A stretch of 64,000 nt of DNA from CAZCSK01 sp964501265. GTDB taxonomy: Bacteria > Actinomycetota > CADDZG01 > JAHWKV01. Below the pieces are notes generated by a model. It saw only the letters and a list, made by a program, of their open reading frames with translations, was not told the DNA's origin and did not search any database. Within the stretch, counting starts at the first letter, position 1; each line of letters begins with the position of its first letter. Where the stretch lies: assembly GCA_964501265.1 (NCBI GenBank), contig CAZCSK010000005.1:1-64000 (forward strand), given 5' to 3'. Position numbers and translations under genes: made by a program. Shown piece by piece: positions 15,557 through 23,923 of this stretch.

Positions 15557-16615
15557 CTACGGCTGGATAGCACCTTTTGGCTCGGGTAACTTCGGGTCCA
15601 CACCATCGATCAAATCCGCCACTGCCCTGCCAAGACGGGGCGCAAATTTGAAACCGTGTCCGCTGCATGCTGACATCACGATCATTCCGTCCTGACCAAA
15701 GATCAAGAAGTCTTCGCTTGCCGTGTTCGTGTAAAGACAAGTCTCAGCCGCGGCCACATACAACGGTTGTCCTACAACGCGGCTCGCCCACTCGACCGCC
15801 GGAGCCGTGCCCGCCAAAGATGTCGGAAACGGGCCGTCTTCGGGGTCGACGTGGAACCCGTAATGATGAAGTCCAACTTTCATTCCGGGCGCGCCGTGAA
15901 CTGCAGGGATCAAGTAGTGAGGTGGAGAAGTCCAATCGATCACGATTGGGGATTTACTGGCCGAGGGCACTTCACTAGCCGCGGACGCGAGGTACGCAAC
16001 TTGTTCGAGAGTCACAAACAGAGGAAGGTCCAGTCCGAACGTCTTCGCCAGGGGGCGCGCCCAGGGCCCCGCGGCCATTACAACTATCGATGCGACGAAT
16101 CTTCCGGCGCTGGTCAAGAGTTCAACACTTCCGTCGGAGCACGGCAGGATCGACGCAACGCGCACGCCGCATGAAACTTGTCCCCCGACTTGCCGAGTGA
16201 GATCAATTTGCAAGTCAATCGTCTTCCGGCAATCAATCACCGCCGCGTCGCGTTGAAAGACCGCAGACTCATAGCCAAGATTGAGTCCGAATGCGTCAGC
16301 TGCCTGTCCTGCGTCAATTGTCTCGAAGGCGACGCCCCTCTCGGCCATCGCGGCGGCGCAGGCAGTCGCTCCGGGCCCAATGTCCAGTCCACCGGTCACG
16401 GAAAGAAGAGACTCCTTGGTATCTCTCTCCAGCCTTCTCCAGTCGCTCAGCGCCTGGACGGCCAACTCGACGTAGCCGGGGTCGGGATAGGAAAGCCGAA
16501 AGATCCGAGTGGGCCCGTGCGACGAGCCGCGGCTGTGGCCCGGCTCGAAGCGCTCCAAGACCCTGACGCTTCGGCCTCTGCGGGCAAGCTCAAGAGCCGC
16601 TGACGCGCCCATCAC
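15557..16615 (-). CDS. FAD-dependent amine oxidase (DAO / sarcosine oxidase-like), start codon unclear
   Basis: Member of the D-amino acid oxidase superfamily, nearest in appearance to monomeric sarcosine oxidase or N-methyltryptophan oxidase (RGSSHGPTRIFRLSYPDPGYV, VVMAAGPWARPLA, CLYTNTASEDFLIFG, CSGHGFKFAPRLG). The first codon with a standard start is GTG 16615, which cuts off the beta strand of the FAD Rossmann fold. The missing residues (EIIVVGGG) are encoded in frame just upstream, but that 19-codon stretch holds no ATG, GTG, TTG or CTG, only AUC/AUU after an AAAGGG. Initiation at AUC or AUU, or a mutated start, is likely. Exact substrate unknown. Confidence 0.85.
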   Translation of the reverse strand: MMGASAALELARRGRSVRVLERFEPGHSRGSSHGPTRIFRLSYPDPGYVELAVQALSDWRRLERDTKESLLSVTGGLDIGPGATACAAAMAERGVAFETIDAGQAADAFGLNLGYESAVFQRDAAVIDCRKTIDLQIDLTRQVGGQVSCGVRVASILPCSDGSVELLTSAGRFVASIVVMAAGPWARPLAKTFGLDLPLFVTLEQVAYLASAASEVPSASKSPIVIDWTSPPHYLIPAVHGAPGMKVGLHHYGFHVDPEDGPFPTSLAGTAPAVEWASRVVGQPLYVAAAETCLYTNTASEDFLIFGQDGMIVMSACSGHGFKFAPRLGRAVADLIDGVDPKLPEPKGAIQP

Positions 16616-16672
16616 TCCCCCACCTACAACAATTATTTCCGACTCTAAGCTGGAAATGATCTTGCCCGCCCT

Positions 16673-17170
16673 TTAGCGGCTGATCCGCGCTCGCTCCTGC
16701 ATCAGGTTGTCCCCAGCTTGGCGCAGGGTCTGAACGAATTCCTCCCGGTCACGCAGAAACTCCGCGACCCCTTGGTCCAGATTGCGCGTGATTTCATCGA
16801 TGGCCAAGAAAAAGGACATTTGGCCCTGACGAAGCGCGTCCAAAATTTCGCCATCGTCTTTGGCGACACGAAAAATACTTCTGCCGTCGGTGATGAGTTT
16901 TACTTCTGCAAGATGCTCTTCCAATCCGGCCTTCTTGCGAAGATATTCATAGGCTCGGCGAACTCGTTGAAGTGACATGCCACCATCGAGCAAAGCTCGA
17001 ACTACCTTCAATGCGACGAGATCACGGAATCCGTATAAGCGTCTGACTCCAGGACGTCCCCCCGTCGATTGGACGGTGGGCCTAACGAGACCAATTTGAT
17101 CCCAGTACCGCAGTTGATGAGTCGTGCACCCAGTGAACCGGCATGCCTGAAGGACGGTAAACCCCTCCAT
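16673..17170 (-). CDS. MerR-family transcriptional regulator
   Basis: A 165-aa regulator with an N-terminal winged helix-turn-helix of the MerR type (VLQACRFTGCTTHQLRYWDQ then IGLVRP, followed by RRLYGFRDLVALKVVRALLD) and a C-terminal helical part with no cysteine pattern for metal sensing. The ATG at 17170 has AGGAAAGGA 5 bases upstream; a longer frame to 17272 runs through the promoter region. The stop is directly followed, in the same frame, by the oxidoreductase reading frame. Actinobacterial MerR proteins of this kind sit near signalling and division genes; the target is unknown. Confidence 0.88.
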   Translation of the reverse strand: MEGFTVLQACRFTGCTTHQLRYWDQIGLVRPTVQSTGGRPGVRRLYGFRDLVALKVVRALLDGGMSLQRVRRAYEYLRKKAGLEEHLAEVKLITDGRSIFRVAKDDGEILDALRQGQMSFFLAIDEITRNLDQGVAEFLRDREEFVQTLRQAGDNLMQERARISR

Positions 17171-17325
17171 TGGTGTCCTTTCCTGATGAATTTTAGATGA
17201 ACAACAAAACGATGAATTAAGCTGGTTTGTTTCTAACTCACTACCTACCCAAAGCGCAAGCCGGGGACACATGTTTTTTCGATCAATGAGGAAAAAGTTT
17301 CGCGCTCTTTTAAGATTCGGCGGAT

Positions 17326-17694
17326 CTACACGCCGCGATTGCCACCACCCCTGCGGCGACCTTCGAACTTCTCAAAAAAACCTGAGAGTGTTGGTTGGTC
17401 CTTGATTTGCTTGAGTTGATGCTGGCTCGCGGTCTTGATGTTTTGGAACGCCAGCGTCAAGCCAGCCAACATGACTCCAAAAGCAGCAAGCCCTATCAGT
17501 AGATGCGGCCGGACGAAAAAGACAACAAGAAGAGCTAAGCCAGCAACGAAGAGCATCACGCTGCGGCGGATGTTGCGAGCGTAATGCCCGGTTAGCGTCG
17601 TACTTCCCACTTCGTGAACGAACTTCGGATCGTTTTCATAGAGGCGACGTTCGATGTCCTGAAGAATCTCCTCTTCTCGATCTGATAGGGGCAT
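17326..17694 (-). CDS. DUF3040 membrane protein
   Basis: A 122-aa protein starting MPLSDREEEILQDIERRLYE, the hallmark of the actinobacterial DUF3040 family. Two membrane helices (about 43-60 and 64-84) form a hairpin, and the C-terminus is basic and glycine-rich (FEGRRRGGGNRGV). The ATG at 17694 matches the family start. Such genes often lie near dcw clusters in Actinomycetota. The function is unknown. The gene sits 7 bp downstream of dinB in the same direction. Confidence 0.88.
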   Translation of the reverse strand: MPLSDREEEILQDIERRLYENDPKFVHEVGSTTLTGHYARNIRRSVMLFVAGLALLVVFFVRPHLLIGLAAFGVMLAGLTLAFQNIKTASQHQLKQIKDQPTLSGFFEKFEGRRRGGGNRGV

Positions 17695-17701
17695 GTCTTG
17701 A

Positions 17702-18910
17702 TTATAGGCCTCCCGACCCCCCCCAGTCGTCGAGAAGTGCGCCGAAGCGCAGCGACTCATCGCCGAACCTGGAGCGCACTCGGTCAAGGGCCTGATCGGC
17801 ACTCACCCAGTTCGGCCGGCGGTCGAAACTGAGCTGCTCACTGGCCGGCCACTCCGACAAGTTCGAAACCGAAACACCCAGCAGCCTGATCCGCCGGCGG
17901 CCGGGGGGCTCGGCGGTAACGAATCGCTCCAAGGGCTGCCTTGCGGTTGCATATATGCAGGTAGCAGCATCGATTTCGTGCTTTAGGGTTGACGAGCGAG
18001 TGACTGTTTGAAAGTTGGTCAGCCGGACTTTGAGCGTTACAGTGCGCCCGCTGATTCGGCTGCCTCGAAGCCGTGAGGCGACACGGTCGCAAAGGCGCAG
18101 CAGGGCTTGGAGGATCTGAACTTCCTCCGACAAGTCGCGCTCAAAGGTCTCCTCGGCGCCGACCGAGCGGGGCCGTACATCAGGGACTACGGCTCGATCG
18201 TCACGTCCGGCCGACAGCTCAGCGAGGTGACTCCCCAGCGACCCGAGCGCTCGCTCCAAAGTCGTCTTCGGAACTGCCGCCACATCCCCAATCGTTTTGA
18301 GGCCAAGGCGCTCGAGAGTAAGTTGCGTCACCTCGCCAACTCCCCAAAGGTTGCCGACTGACAATGGGTGCAGAAACTTTTTAATGCCTCCTGCGTCGAC
18401 CACGACAATGCCGTCCGGCTTCGCACGCTTTGAGGCGATTTTGGCCAGAAACTTGTTCGGCGCAACTCCCACCGAAACTACAAGCCCGGTTTGTCGGAAC
18501 ACCTGATCCTTTAACGCCTCGGCCAAGACCGGAGAACCCGGCCACATCCGCCGGGCGCCGGTGACATCAATGAACGCTTCATCAAGCGACAGAGGTTCCA
18601 CCACAGGAGAAAAAGATTCGAAGACGGCTCGTACCTGTTGCGATATTTCTGTATAGGACTTGAAATCGGGCTGGATGAAAATGCCATTGGGACACAAACG
18701 TCTGGCGCGAGAAGTGGGCATGGCGGAGGTCACACCGAAACGGCGGGCCTCGTACGAGGCAGAAGTCACGACCCCGCGCGACGAAGTGCCTCCTACGATT
18801 ACTGGCTTTCCTTTGAGCTGCGGATCGCGAAGCGTCTCGACCGACGCGTAGAAGGCATCGAGGTCCGCGTGCAGAATGGGGCTCGTCCAGTCTGATTCGG
18901 GGGGTCTCAA
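17702..18910 (-). CDS. dinB: Y-family DNA polymerase IV (DinB), catalytically intact
   Basis: Translesion polymerase. The 402-aa product has the palm motif ILHADLDAFYASVE, the catalytic SLDEAFIDVT, the helix-hairpin-helix and little-finger domains, and a clamp-binding-like SEQLSFD near the C-terminus. Both acidic motifs are present, so this is not the catalytically dead ImuB found in classical mutasomes. The TTG start at 18910 overlaps the dnaE2 stop (TTGA), with GGGA upstream; the next 7 codons (RPPESDW) come from a repeat fragment. An ATG at 18940 would overlap dnaE2 more. It is the third gene of a LexA-controlled operon. Confidence 0.93.
   Translation of the reverse strand: MRPPESDWTSPILHADLDAFYASVETLRDPQLKGKPVIVGGTSSRGVVTSASYEARRFGVTSAMPTSRARRLCPNGIFIQPDFKSYTEISQQVRAVFESFSPVVEPLSLDEAFIDVTGARRMWPGSPVLAEALKDQVFRQTGLVVSVGVAPNKFLAKIASKRAKPDGIVVVDAGGIKKFLHPLSVGNLWGVGEVTQLTLERLGLKTIGDVAAVPKTTLERALGSLGSHLAELSAGRDDRAVVPDVRPRSVGAEETFERDLSEEVQILQALLRLCDRVASRLRGSRISGRTVTLKVRLTNFQTVTRSSTLKHEIDAATCIYATARQPLERFVTAEPPGRRRIRLLGVSVSNLSEWPASEQLSFDRRPNWVSADQALDRVRSRFGDESLRFGALLDDWGGSGGL
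18892..18908 (-). repeat. Partial repeat copy at the dnaE2-dinB junction
   Basis: The minus strand reads GAGACCCCCCGAATCAG, matching the right end of the long copies (CGAACCCCCCGAATCAA) with small changes. It supplies the first codons of dinB after the TTG start. Confidence 0.5.
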
Positions 18911-21900
18911 CGTCCCGCTGATCCCGAACTGGAGTACCACAATTTCCGGGAATTGTTAGCCGCCAGATCGATCACCTCCTCCGCCAAAATCGACACGCCT
19001 TTGGCGCCGGTGCGCCGCAACGTCCCTCTTACCGCGAGTATCCACCCGTCGAATACCAATCTTGCGTACTTGCGCTGAGCCTCATCAAAAAAAGTTACGT
19101 CGGACTGGCCGGTGCCGTCCTCAAGTGTCAAAAACACAACTCGCTTTCCGGATTTGGTAGGTGGAGTTTGGGTTGCGACCTTCACGCCCGCCACCACCAC
19201 TGTCGCTCCGCCTCTTAGGCTCCGCAACTCGCAGGCTTTGGTCCACCCCAAAGATTCGAGGCGAGAGGCGTAAAAGGAAATTAGATGCCTGGATGCGTCA
19301 AGGCCGGTTACTTCCAGCTCCGCAGACACCCGTTCGCGGGCCGAGTAGTCGGCGATTCCGGGCAGGCGAACCTGTTCGATCTCAAATAAGTCCAGTGATG
19401 TCTGTTCGGCCCTCTGGCGCTGTCGATCCGACCAGTTATGTTCGACTTCCCAAAAAAGCTCTCTTCGCGACGCCTTGCCTTTTACTCCGTCGAACGCCCC
19501 GCAATGAACGAGCGCCTCGGCGACGGAGCGAGAGACTTCGGCCCTCCTGCAAAAATCCCTGAAACTCCTCCACGGTCGCCCCTGGATGATCGAGTCGATC
19601 TCAGCGTCGGAAATACCTTTGACGTCCTGCAGCCCCAGCCGAATCCTCCACCCGGCCGCCGCACCTTCGAAGGTAGCTTGGTCGTTAGGGGTGGCTGAGC
19701 AACCATTTCCGACCAAGGTGGGGTGGGTCGTAGCTCCCTCGACGCAGTAAGCCGCCCAGGAGGCATTCACATCCACCGGAAGAATCGGAACCCCGTGGGC
19801 CCGGGCGTCGGCCAAGATCGCCCGGCGGGGATACATACCGGGGTCGTGAGTCAAAACTCCGCAATAGAACTCGGCCGGATAATGAGTTTTTAGCCAGGCC
19901 GACTGATAGGTGGGAACAGCAAAGGCAGCGGCGTGAGCCTTGCAGAAACCAAACGATGCAAATGAAGCGATCTCACGCCAAATCTTCGACGCCACATCTT
20001 TCTTAAAGCCTCGCTCGACCGCCTTAGCGACGATTTCTGTTCCCACAGCATCGACCACTTCTACATCGCCCGGCTTCATGGCATCCTCATCGCCCAAGCC
20101 GCCGCCCAAAGACCGGCGAATCTTGTCTGACTCTCCCAAAGTGCAACCGGTCAAAGCGCTGATCACCCTCATCACCTGCTCGTGAAAGACGATCACACCC
20201 TTGGTCTCTTTCAAGATGGGCCGCAGCGATGGATGCTGGTATTCGGGATACTCCAGGCCCATCCTGCGATTCAAAAAGGGCCTGATCATGTCGGCCTTCA
20301 TCGGCCCCGGCCGAAACAGCGATATATCGACGATCAAATCCTCGAACCGCTCGGGCTGGAACTTGCCCAGCAGTTCACGCTGACCGGGAGACTCGATCTG
20401 GAAACACCCCATGGTGCGAGAATCACGGATCAACTCGAAAGTTTGGGCATCATCGCGCGATATCTCATCTATTGAGGGACGATGCCCTCGCACCCGTTCG
20501 ATTTCGTCCAACGTATGGGCAAAACTGGAAAGCATCCGCACGCCGAGCACGTCGAGTTTGGCTATGCCAAGGGTTTCAACGTCGTCTTTGTCGAATTGGC
20601 TCATCAAGAATCCTTGAAACGATCGCTGCATCGGCATGAGGTCACCCAACTTGGAATCCGAAAGAATCACGCCCGACGGATGCATCGCTAGATGGCGGGG
20701 ATAGGAATCGAGTCGTGCGGCGAGATCGAACAGGGTCTCGAGTCGAGATGCGCCCAGATGCATACCGGCGACTTCCGGAAGCGACTCTAGAGCCTCAGGG
20801 ATCGAACCGGCGGATACGTGGGGGAAGGCTTTGGCCACTGTGTCGATCTCGGTCTGACTGATCCCGAGGGCCTTGCCTACTTCCCGCAAGGCGGCGCGGG
20901 CCTTGAAGGTCTCCATCATCGCCACCATCGCGGTGCGCTCCCCGTAGGTGGAAAGGATGTAATCGTTCACTTCCTCCCGGCGGGCGGACTCAAAATCGAT
21001 GTCGATGTCGGGAATCTCCCTGCGGTGGGAATTCATGAATCTTTCGAACACCAGGTCGTAGCGCACAGGGTCGACATCGGATATCCCGAGCGCATAAGCC
21101 ACCAACGACCCAGCCGCGCTCCCCCGGCATGCGCAGCGAATGCCCATGACCTTCTTCGCATGGTCGACGATGTCGGCCACCAACACGAAGTACCCGCAAA
21201 ACCCGCCCTTTCGGATCGTCTTCAGTTCGCTTTGAAGCCTGTCTTCGATGGGCCTCGTGACCTTGCAGTAACGGCGGGCCAGCCCTTCGAAACATCTGCG
21301 AGCAAGCGCGCCGGTGGAAGACAGACCGGCCTCGGCGGCGGGGTCGGGGAAGTGAAACTCCCCGAGCGCAAACTCATAACCGCATTGGTCGGCCACCCAC
21401 CTTGCACCCTCAATCGCCTCCGGCGTGTGCAGCTCGGCCATTTGCTCGGGAGATTTCAGCCAGTACTCAATGTTTCGTCGAGGAACTGTCTGTTTGGTGA
21501 GTGGAACGATTTTACGTATGCATTCGAGGACATCGTGGACCACGGCGTCTTTGGGAGTGACGTAATGGACGTTGTTCGTAGCAACAGTCCTTAGTTGCAA
21601 CGAAGCGGCGAGTTTGGTGAGCCTTGCCGTTCGAAGGACATCGCCTTCAAGGAGATGATTAGTGATTTCGATTGCGAAACGCTCGGGTCCAAACACATCC
21701 AACCAGCGGCGTGTCGCGGCCAGCGCAAGGTCGCGTTGACCGATAGACAAAAGCCACGGGATCTCGCCTCGTTCGCAACCGCTAAGTGCAATCAGACCCT
21801 CAGAGTGTTTCGCCAAGGAGTCGAAAGTAGTGCGCGGTCTTACCCCCGGCGCGAGAGATTGGCTTCTTTGATCAAGGTGCATCGAGGTGACGAGCTTGCA

Positions 21901-22170
21901 AAGGTTCGACCAGCCTTTAGCGTTTTGAGTCAGAAGGGTGACGTGATAGCCGTCTCCCCACTCGAGTTCGGCCCCCAGGATCGGACGTATGCCTGCTTCT
22001 TTACAAGCAAGCGTGAAGCGGACGGCGCCGTACATGCCATCGTGATCGGTGAGCGCGAGCGCATCCATCCCCATGGCAACGGCGGACTGAGCAAGGTCTT
22101 CCACGCGGGCAGCGCCCTCGCGCAGCGAGTAATTCGAGTGAACATGAAGGTGGACGAAGCGCGCGGTCAT
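18907..22170 (-). CDS. dnaE2: Error-prone DNA polymerase DnaE2
   Basis: C-family polymerase used for induced mutagenesis and translesion synthesis. The 1087-aa length suits DnaE2 rather than the longer DnaE1. Domains in order: PHP (FVHLHVHSNYSLREGAAR; LTDHDGMYG), polymerase core with the catalytic PDIDIDFE, helix-hairpin-helix (RIRLGLQDVKGISDAEID) and a C-terminal OB fold (VVVAGVKVATQTPPTKSGKR). The ATG at 22170 gives the normal MTARFVHLHVHSNYS start. It lies between a DUF6504 gene and dinB and is probably SOS-induced from two LexA boxes ahead of the operon. Confidence 0.95.
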   Translation of the reverse strand: MTARFVHLHVHSNYSLREGAARVEDLAQSAVAMGMDALALTDHDGMYGAVRFTLACKEAGIRPILGAELEWGDGYHVTLLTQNAKGWSNLCKLVTSMHLDQRSQSLAPGVRPRTTFDSLAKHSEGLIALSGCERGEIPWLLSIGQRDLALAATRRWLDVFGPERFAIEITNHLLEGDVLRTARLTKLAASLQLRTVATNNVHYVTPKDAVVHDVLECIRKIVPLTKQTVPRRNIEYWLKSPEQMAELHTPEAIEGARWVADQCGYEFALGEFHFPDPAAEAGLSSTGALARRCFEGLARRYCKVTRPIEDRLQSELKTIRKGGFCGYFVLVADIVDHAKKVMGIRCACRGSAAGSLVAYALGISDVDPVRYDLVFERFMNSHRREIPDIDIDFESARREEVNDYILSTYGERTAMVAMMETFKARAALREVGKALGISQTEIDTVAKAFPHVSAGSIPEALESLPEVAGMHLGASRLETLFDLAARLDSYPRHLAMHPSGVILSDSKLGDLMPMQRSFQGFLMSQFDKDDVETLGIAKLDVLGVRMLSSFAHTLDEIERVRGHRPSIDEISRDDAQTFELIRDSRTMGCFQIESPGQRELLGKFQPERFEDLIVDISLFRPGPMKADMIRPFLNRRMGLEYPEYQHPSLRPILKETKGVIVFHEQVMRVISALTGCTLGESDKIRRSLGGGLGDEDAMKPGDVEVVDAVGTEIVAKAVERGFKKDVASKIWREIASFASFGFCKAHAAAFAVPTYQSAWLKTHYPAEFYCGVLTHDPGMYPRRAILADARAHGVPILPVDVNASWAAYCVEGATTHPTLVGNGCSATPNDQATFEGAAAGWRIRLGLQDVKGISDAEIDSIIQGRPWRSFRDFCRRAEVSRSVAEALVHCGAFDGVKGKASRRELFWEVEHNWSDRQRQRAEQTSLDLFEIEQVRLPGIADYSARERVSAELEVTGLDASRHLISFYASRLESLGWTKACELRSLRGGATVVVAGVKVATQTPPTKSGKRVVFLTLEDGTGQSDVTFFDEAQRKYARLVFDGWILAVRGTLRRTGAKGVSILAEEVIDLAANNSRKLWYSSSGSAGR

Positions 22171-22207
22171 CTAAGCCTTGCTTGATCACTTGGGGATTTA
22201 GGAGAGT

Positions 22208-22260
22208 GACGAGCGCCCGAAGCGGGAGCGCACGGAGAGAGCTAACTCCGGGCGCTCGTC
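22208..22260. repeat. 12-bp perfect inverted repeat between DUF6504 gene and dnaE2
   Basis: GACGAGCGCCCG (22208-22219) and CGGGCGCTCGTC (22249-22260) are exact reverse complements separated by 29 bp. The right arm includes the stop codon of the DUF6504 gene. The transcript could form a strong hairpin inside the SOS operon, possibly limiting dnaE2 expression. There is no T-tract. Confidence 0.5.
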
Positions 22261-22537
22261 AATCCCACACCCTGGCCAGCCGCCATCGCGGCCGACCACG
22301 TCCGGCGAGCCGGTCGAGACGCAGGTCATAAGTTCCACCCTCGGCTTCGACCCGGAAGCATTCATGGTCCTGGGCGCGCTGCGGATCCCAGGCGCCTCCT
22401 GCTTCCCGCCAGTACTTGAGCAACCGGCCTACCGCATACCGGCGCCCACGCCAGCTGAAAGCGACGGGACCCATGCCCCGCAGGCCCTCTGCTTCAATGA
22501 CCTCCACCTCGATCGGCTCGTCGTACCTTTTTGACAT
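22259..22537 (-). CDS. DUF6504-like small protein of the SOS mutagenesis operon
   Basis: A 92-aa protein (MSKRYDEPIEVEVIEAEGLR...) with conserved-looking FSWRGRRYAVGRLLKYW and a second half rich in arginine and aspartate. It resembles the actinobacterial DUF6504 family, which I recall beside Y-family and DnaE2 polymerases. The ATG at 22537 has GGGAG 6 bases upstream. It is first in the operon and directly under the two LexA boxes, so a role as accessory factor of DnaE2/DinB is inferred. No catalytic motif is visible. Confidence 0.75.
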   Translation of the reverse strand: MSKRYDEPIEVEVIEAEGLRGMGPVAFSWRGRRYAVGRLLKYWREAGGAWDPQRAQDHECFRVEAEGGTYDLRLDRLAGRGRPRWRLARVWD

Positions 22538-22546
22538 TTTTTCTCC

Positions 22547-22588
22547 CGAACATCTGTTCGTAGGGGAAAGTAACCGTACACCTGTTCG
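22547..22588 (-). promoter_or_regulatory. Two LexA (SOS) boxes
   Basis: CGAACATCTGTTCG at 22547-22560 is a perfect match to the actinobacterial SOS box CGAAC-N4-GTTCG. A second, slightly degenerate box, CGTACACCTGTTCG, lies at 22575-22588, 28 bp away. Both are within 55 bp of the DUF6504 start and should repress DUF6504-dnaE2-dinB until DNA damage. Confidence 0.85.
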
Positions 22589-22631
22589 ATTCGCATGTCA
22601 ATAAGAAAGCCCAGGAATCTATAAAAACTAG

Positions 22632-22657
22632 AAAAGCCCCCAGATCGGGGGCCTTTA
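22632..22657 (-). terminator. Rho-independent terminator of the sigma/anti-sigma operon
   Basis: GCCCCC and GGGGGC form a 6-bp GC stem with a 5-base loop, followed on the minus strand by TTTTC and preceded by AAAGG. It lies 18 bp beyond the stop of the putative anti-sigma gene. Confidence 0.8.
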
Positions 22658-22674
22658 ATGGATCTGAAAGGTTC

Positions 22675-23244
22675 TTATTCGCCCGGTACCGGTGGTCCTC
22701 TACCGTGGTCTGGCTGCGGATCGGTCACTGTATCGGTCACGGTGGACGTCGGTGGATTGCTGGGCTGGCTGCCTTCCGAGCCGCGATTCTGATTCGCTGC
22801 GTCGGAAACGGCGTCACCCTTATCTTTGCCTGAGTCAAATTCCTGATCAAGAACGCCGTGAACGTCCTCGCTTACGCTCTTGTCCCCGCCCTGACCGGCG
22901 TCGACGGAGTTTTCGTTGCGATGGGCATCGGATGCGGGAAGAGTAAAGCCTGCCTTGGCAGCAGCGTCCGAAAGGGCATTTTGCACTGCATCGGGCAGAG
23001 CCCCTGCATAAGCCAGACCCCCAAAAGCGCCGGTCGCCAGCACCGCTGCTGCGGCAATACGAGCCGCGCGACGCCGAGCAACAGCGGGGCGTTTGGCCAC
23101 GCTCATCACTTGGGCAAGGTGAGTCTGGCGAGCACCATCGCTGGGCTCAGATACAAAAGCTTGGCGAACTCGTCCGACCAAAGCCTCAAGATCGGAATCT
23201 GATGCGATCAGCCGGTCGAATTCCTCGTCGCGGTTTTTCTTCAT
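22675..23244 (-). CDS. Putative anti-sigma factor / membrane protein partner of the ECF sigma factor
   Basis: A 189-aa protein directly downstream of an ECF sigma gene. A charged cytoplasmic N-terminus (MKKNRDEEFDRLIASDSDLE), one membrane helix (about 66-83, AAAAVLATGAFGGLAYAGAL) and a disordered outer domain rich in D, S, N, T and P ending GRGPPVPGE. No zinc HxxxCxxC anti-sigma motif is present, so it is not a ZAS-type protein; the anti-sigma role is inferred from gene order and topology. The ATG at 23244 follows the sigma stop closely; a GTG at 23265 overlapping it is an alternative. Confidence 0.65.
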   Translation of the reverse strand: MKKNRDEEFDRLIASDSDLEALVGRVRQAFVSEPSDGARQTHLAQVMSVAKRPAVARRRAARIAAAAVLATGAFGGLAYAGALPDAVQNALSDAAAKAGFTLPASDAHRNENSVDAGQGGDKSVSEDVHGVLDQEFDSGKDKGDAVSDAANQNRGSEGSQPSNPPTSTVTDTVTDPQPDHGRGPPVPGE

Positions 23245-23248
23245 TTGA

Positions 23249-23809
23249 CTACTTAAGCGCCCCACGAGAGCGAAAGGGTACGCCTTCAGGAGAAATTTCT
23301 TTTCTCAGGGCCTCCAGGCCCCGTCGCTGTAGGGCTTGAACTGCCCCCGGACGCTTACCAAGAATCCGGGCGATCTCACTCACTCCGAGCTCCGCCACTA
23401 TGCGCAGAAGCAAGACATCGCGCTGGTCGATGGTGAGCGACGAGATCGCTCGTTTGACCTCCTCATCCGACATTCGCTGGAGGGCCTCTTCTGCGACGTC
23501 GCCTCCGGCTCGGACAGCAAGAGCCTCCTCCCCTACGGTAGAAGGGCGTCTCTTGCGCTTGCGGAAGTCGTCCATCAAGCGGTGGTGGGCGATGGTGAAA
23601 ACCCAAGATCGAAAATCCGGTTCCGTGCCAGTAAAGCGGCGGATGTCCCTCACCACTTGAAGAAAGACTTCACCCGTGACATCCTCTGGGTCATCGGCTC
23701 CTCTCGCACGACAAAACCCGAGCACGGAGGGGGCCAGCCAGTCGTAAATATGCTCCCACGCCCTCTCATCGCCGCTGCGAGCCCCTGTGAGGGCAGCTTC
23801 AAATTCCAT
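23249..23809 (-). CDS. ECF RNA polymerase sigma factor
   Basis: A 186-aa extracytoplasmic-function sigma factor. Region 2 spans DDPEDVTGEVFLQVVRDI to RSWVFTIAHHRLMDDFRKRK, and region 4 spans SLTIDQRDVLLLRIVAELGV to GKRPGAVQALQRRGLEALRK, a clear helix-turn-helix. AGGG lies 8 bases before the ATG. It is followed by a membrane protein gene that is the likely anti-sigma partner, and both end at a terminator near 22640. The group and signal are unknown. Confidence 0.9.
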   Translation of the reverse strand: MEFEAALTGARSGDERAWEHIYDWLAPSVLGFCRARGADDPEDVTGEVFLQVVRDIRRFTGTEPDFRSWVFTIAHHRLMDDFRKRKRRPSTVGEEALAVRAGGDVAEEALQRMSDEEVKRAISSLTIDQRDVLLLRIVAELGVSEIARILGKRPGAVQALQRRGLEALRKEISPEGVPFRSRGALK

Positions 23810-23923
23810 GTTGAAACCCTAACCCGGCAACCATTCCAAAATTATTGGGGGTCAGCCCTCCCGGAGTTTAGAGAGAAGTCGTGAGTGGCCGGCCCCAGGG
23901 CAAGTTGATCAGCTCGGTATCAC

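Noticed and set aside
20818..21594. 258-codon open frame antisense to dnaE2
   Set aside because: It lies wholly within the strongly conserved dnaE2 gene, has no recognisable domain and no ribosome binding site; a GC-rich shadow frame.
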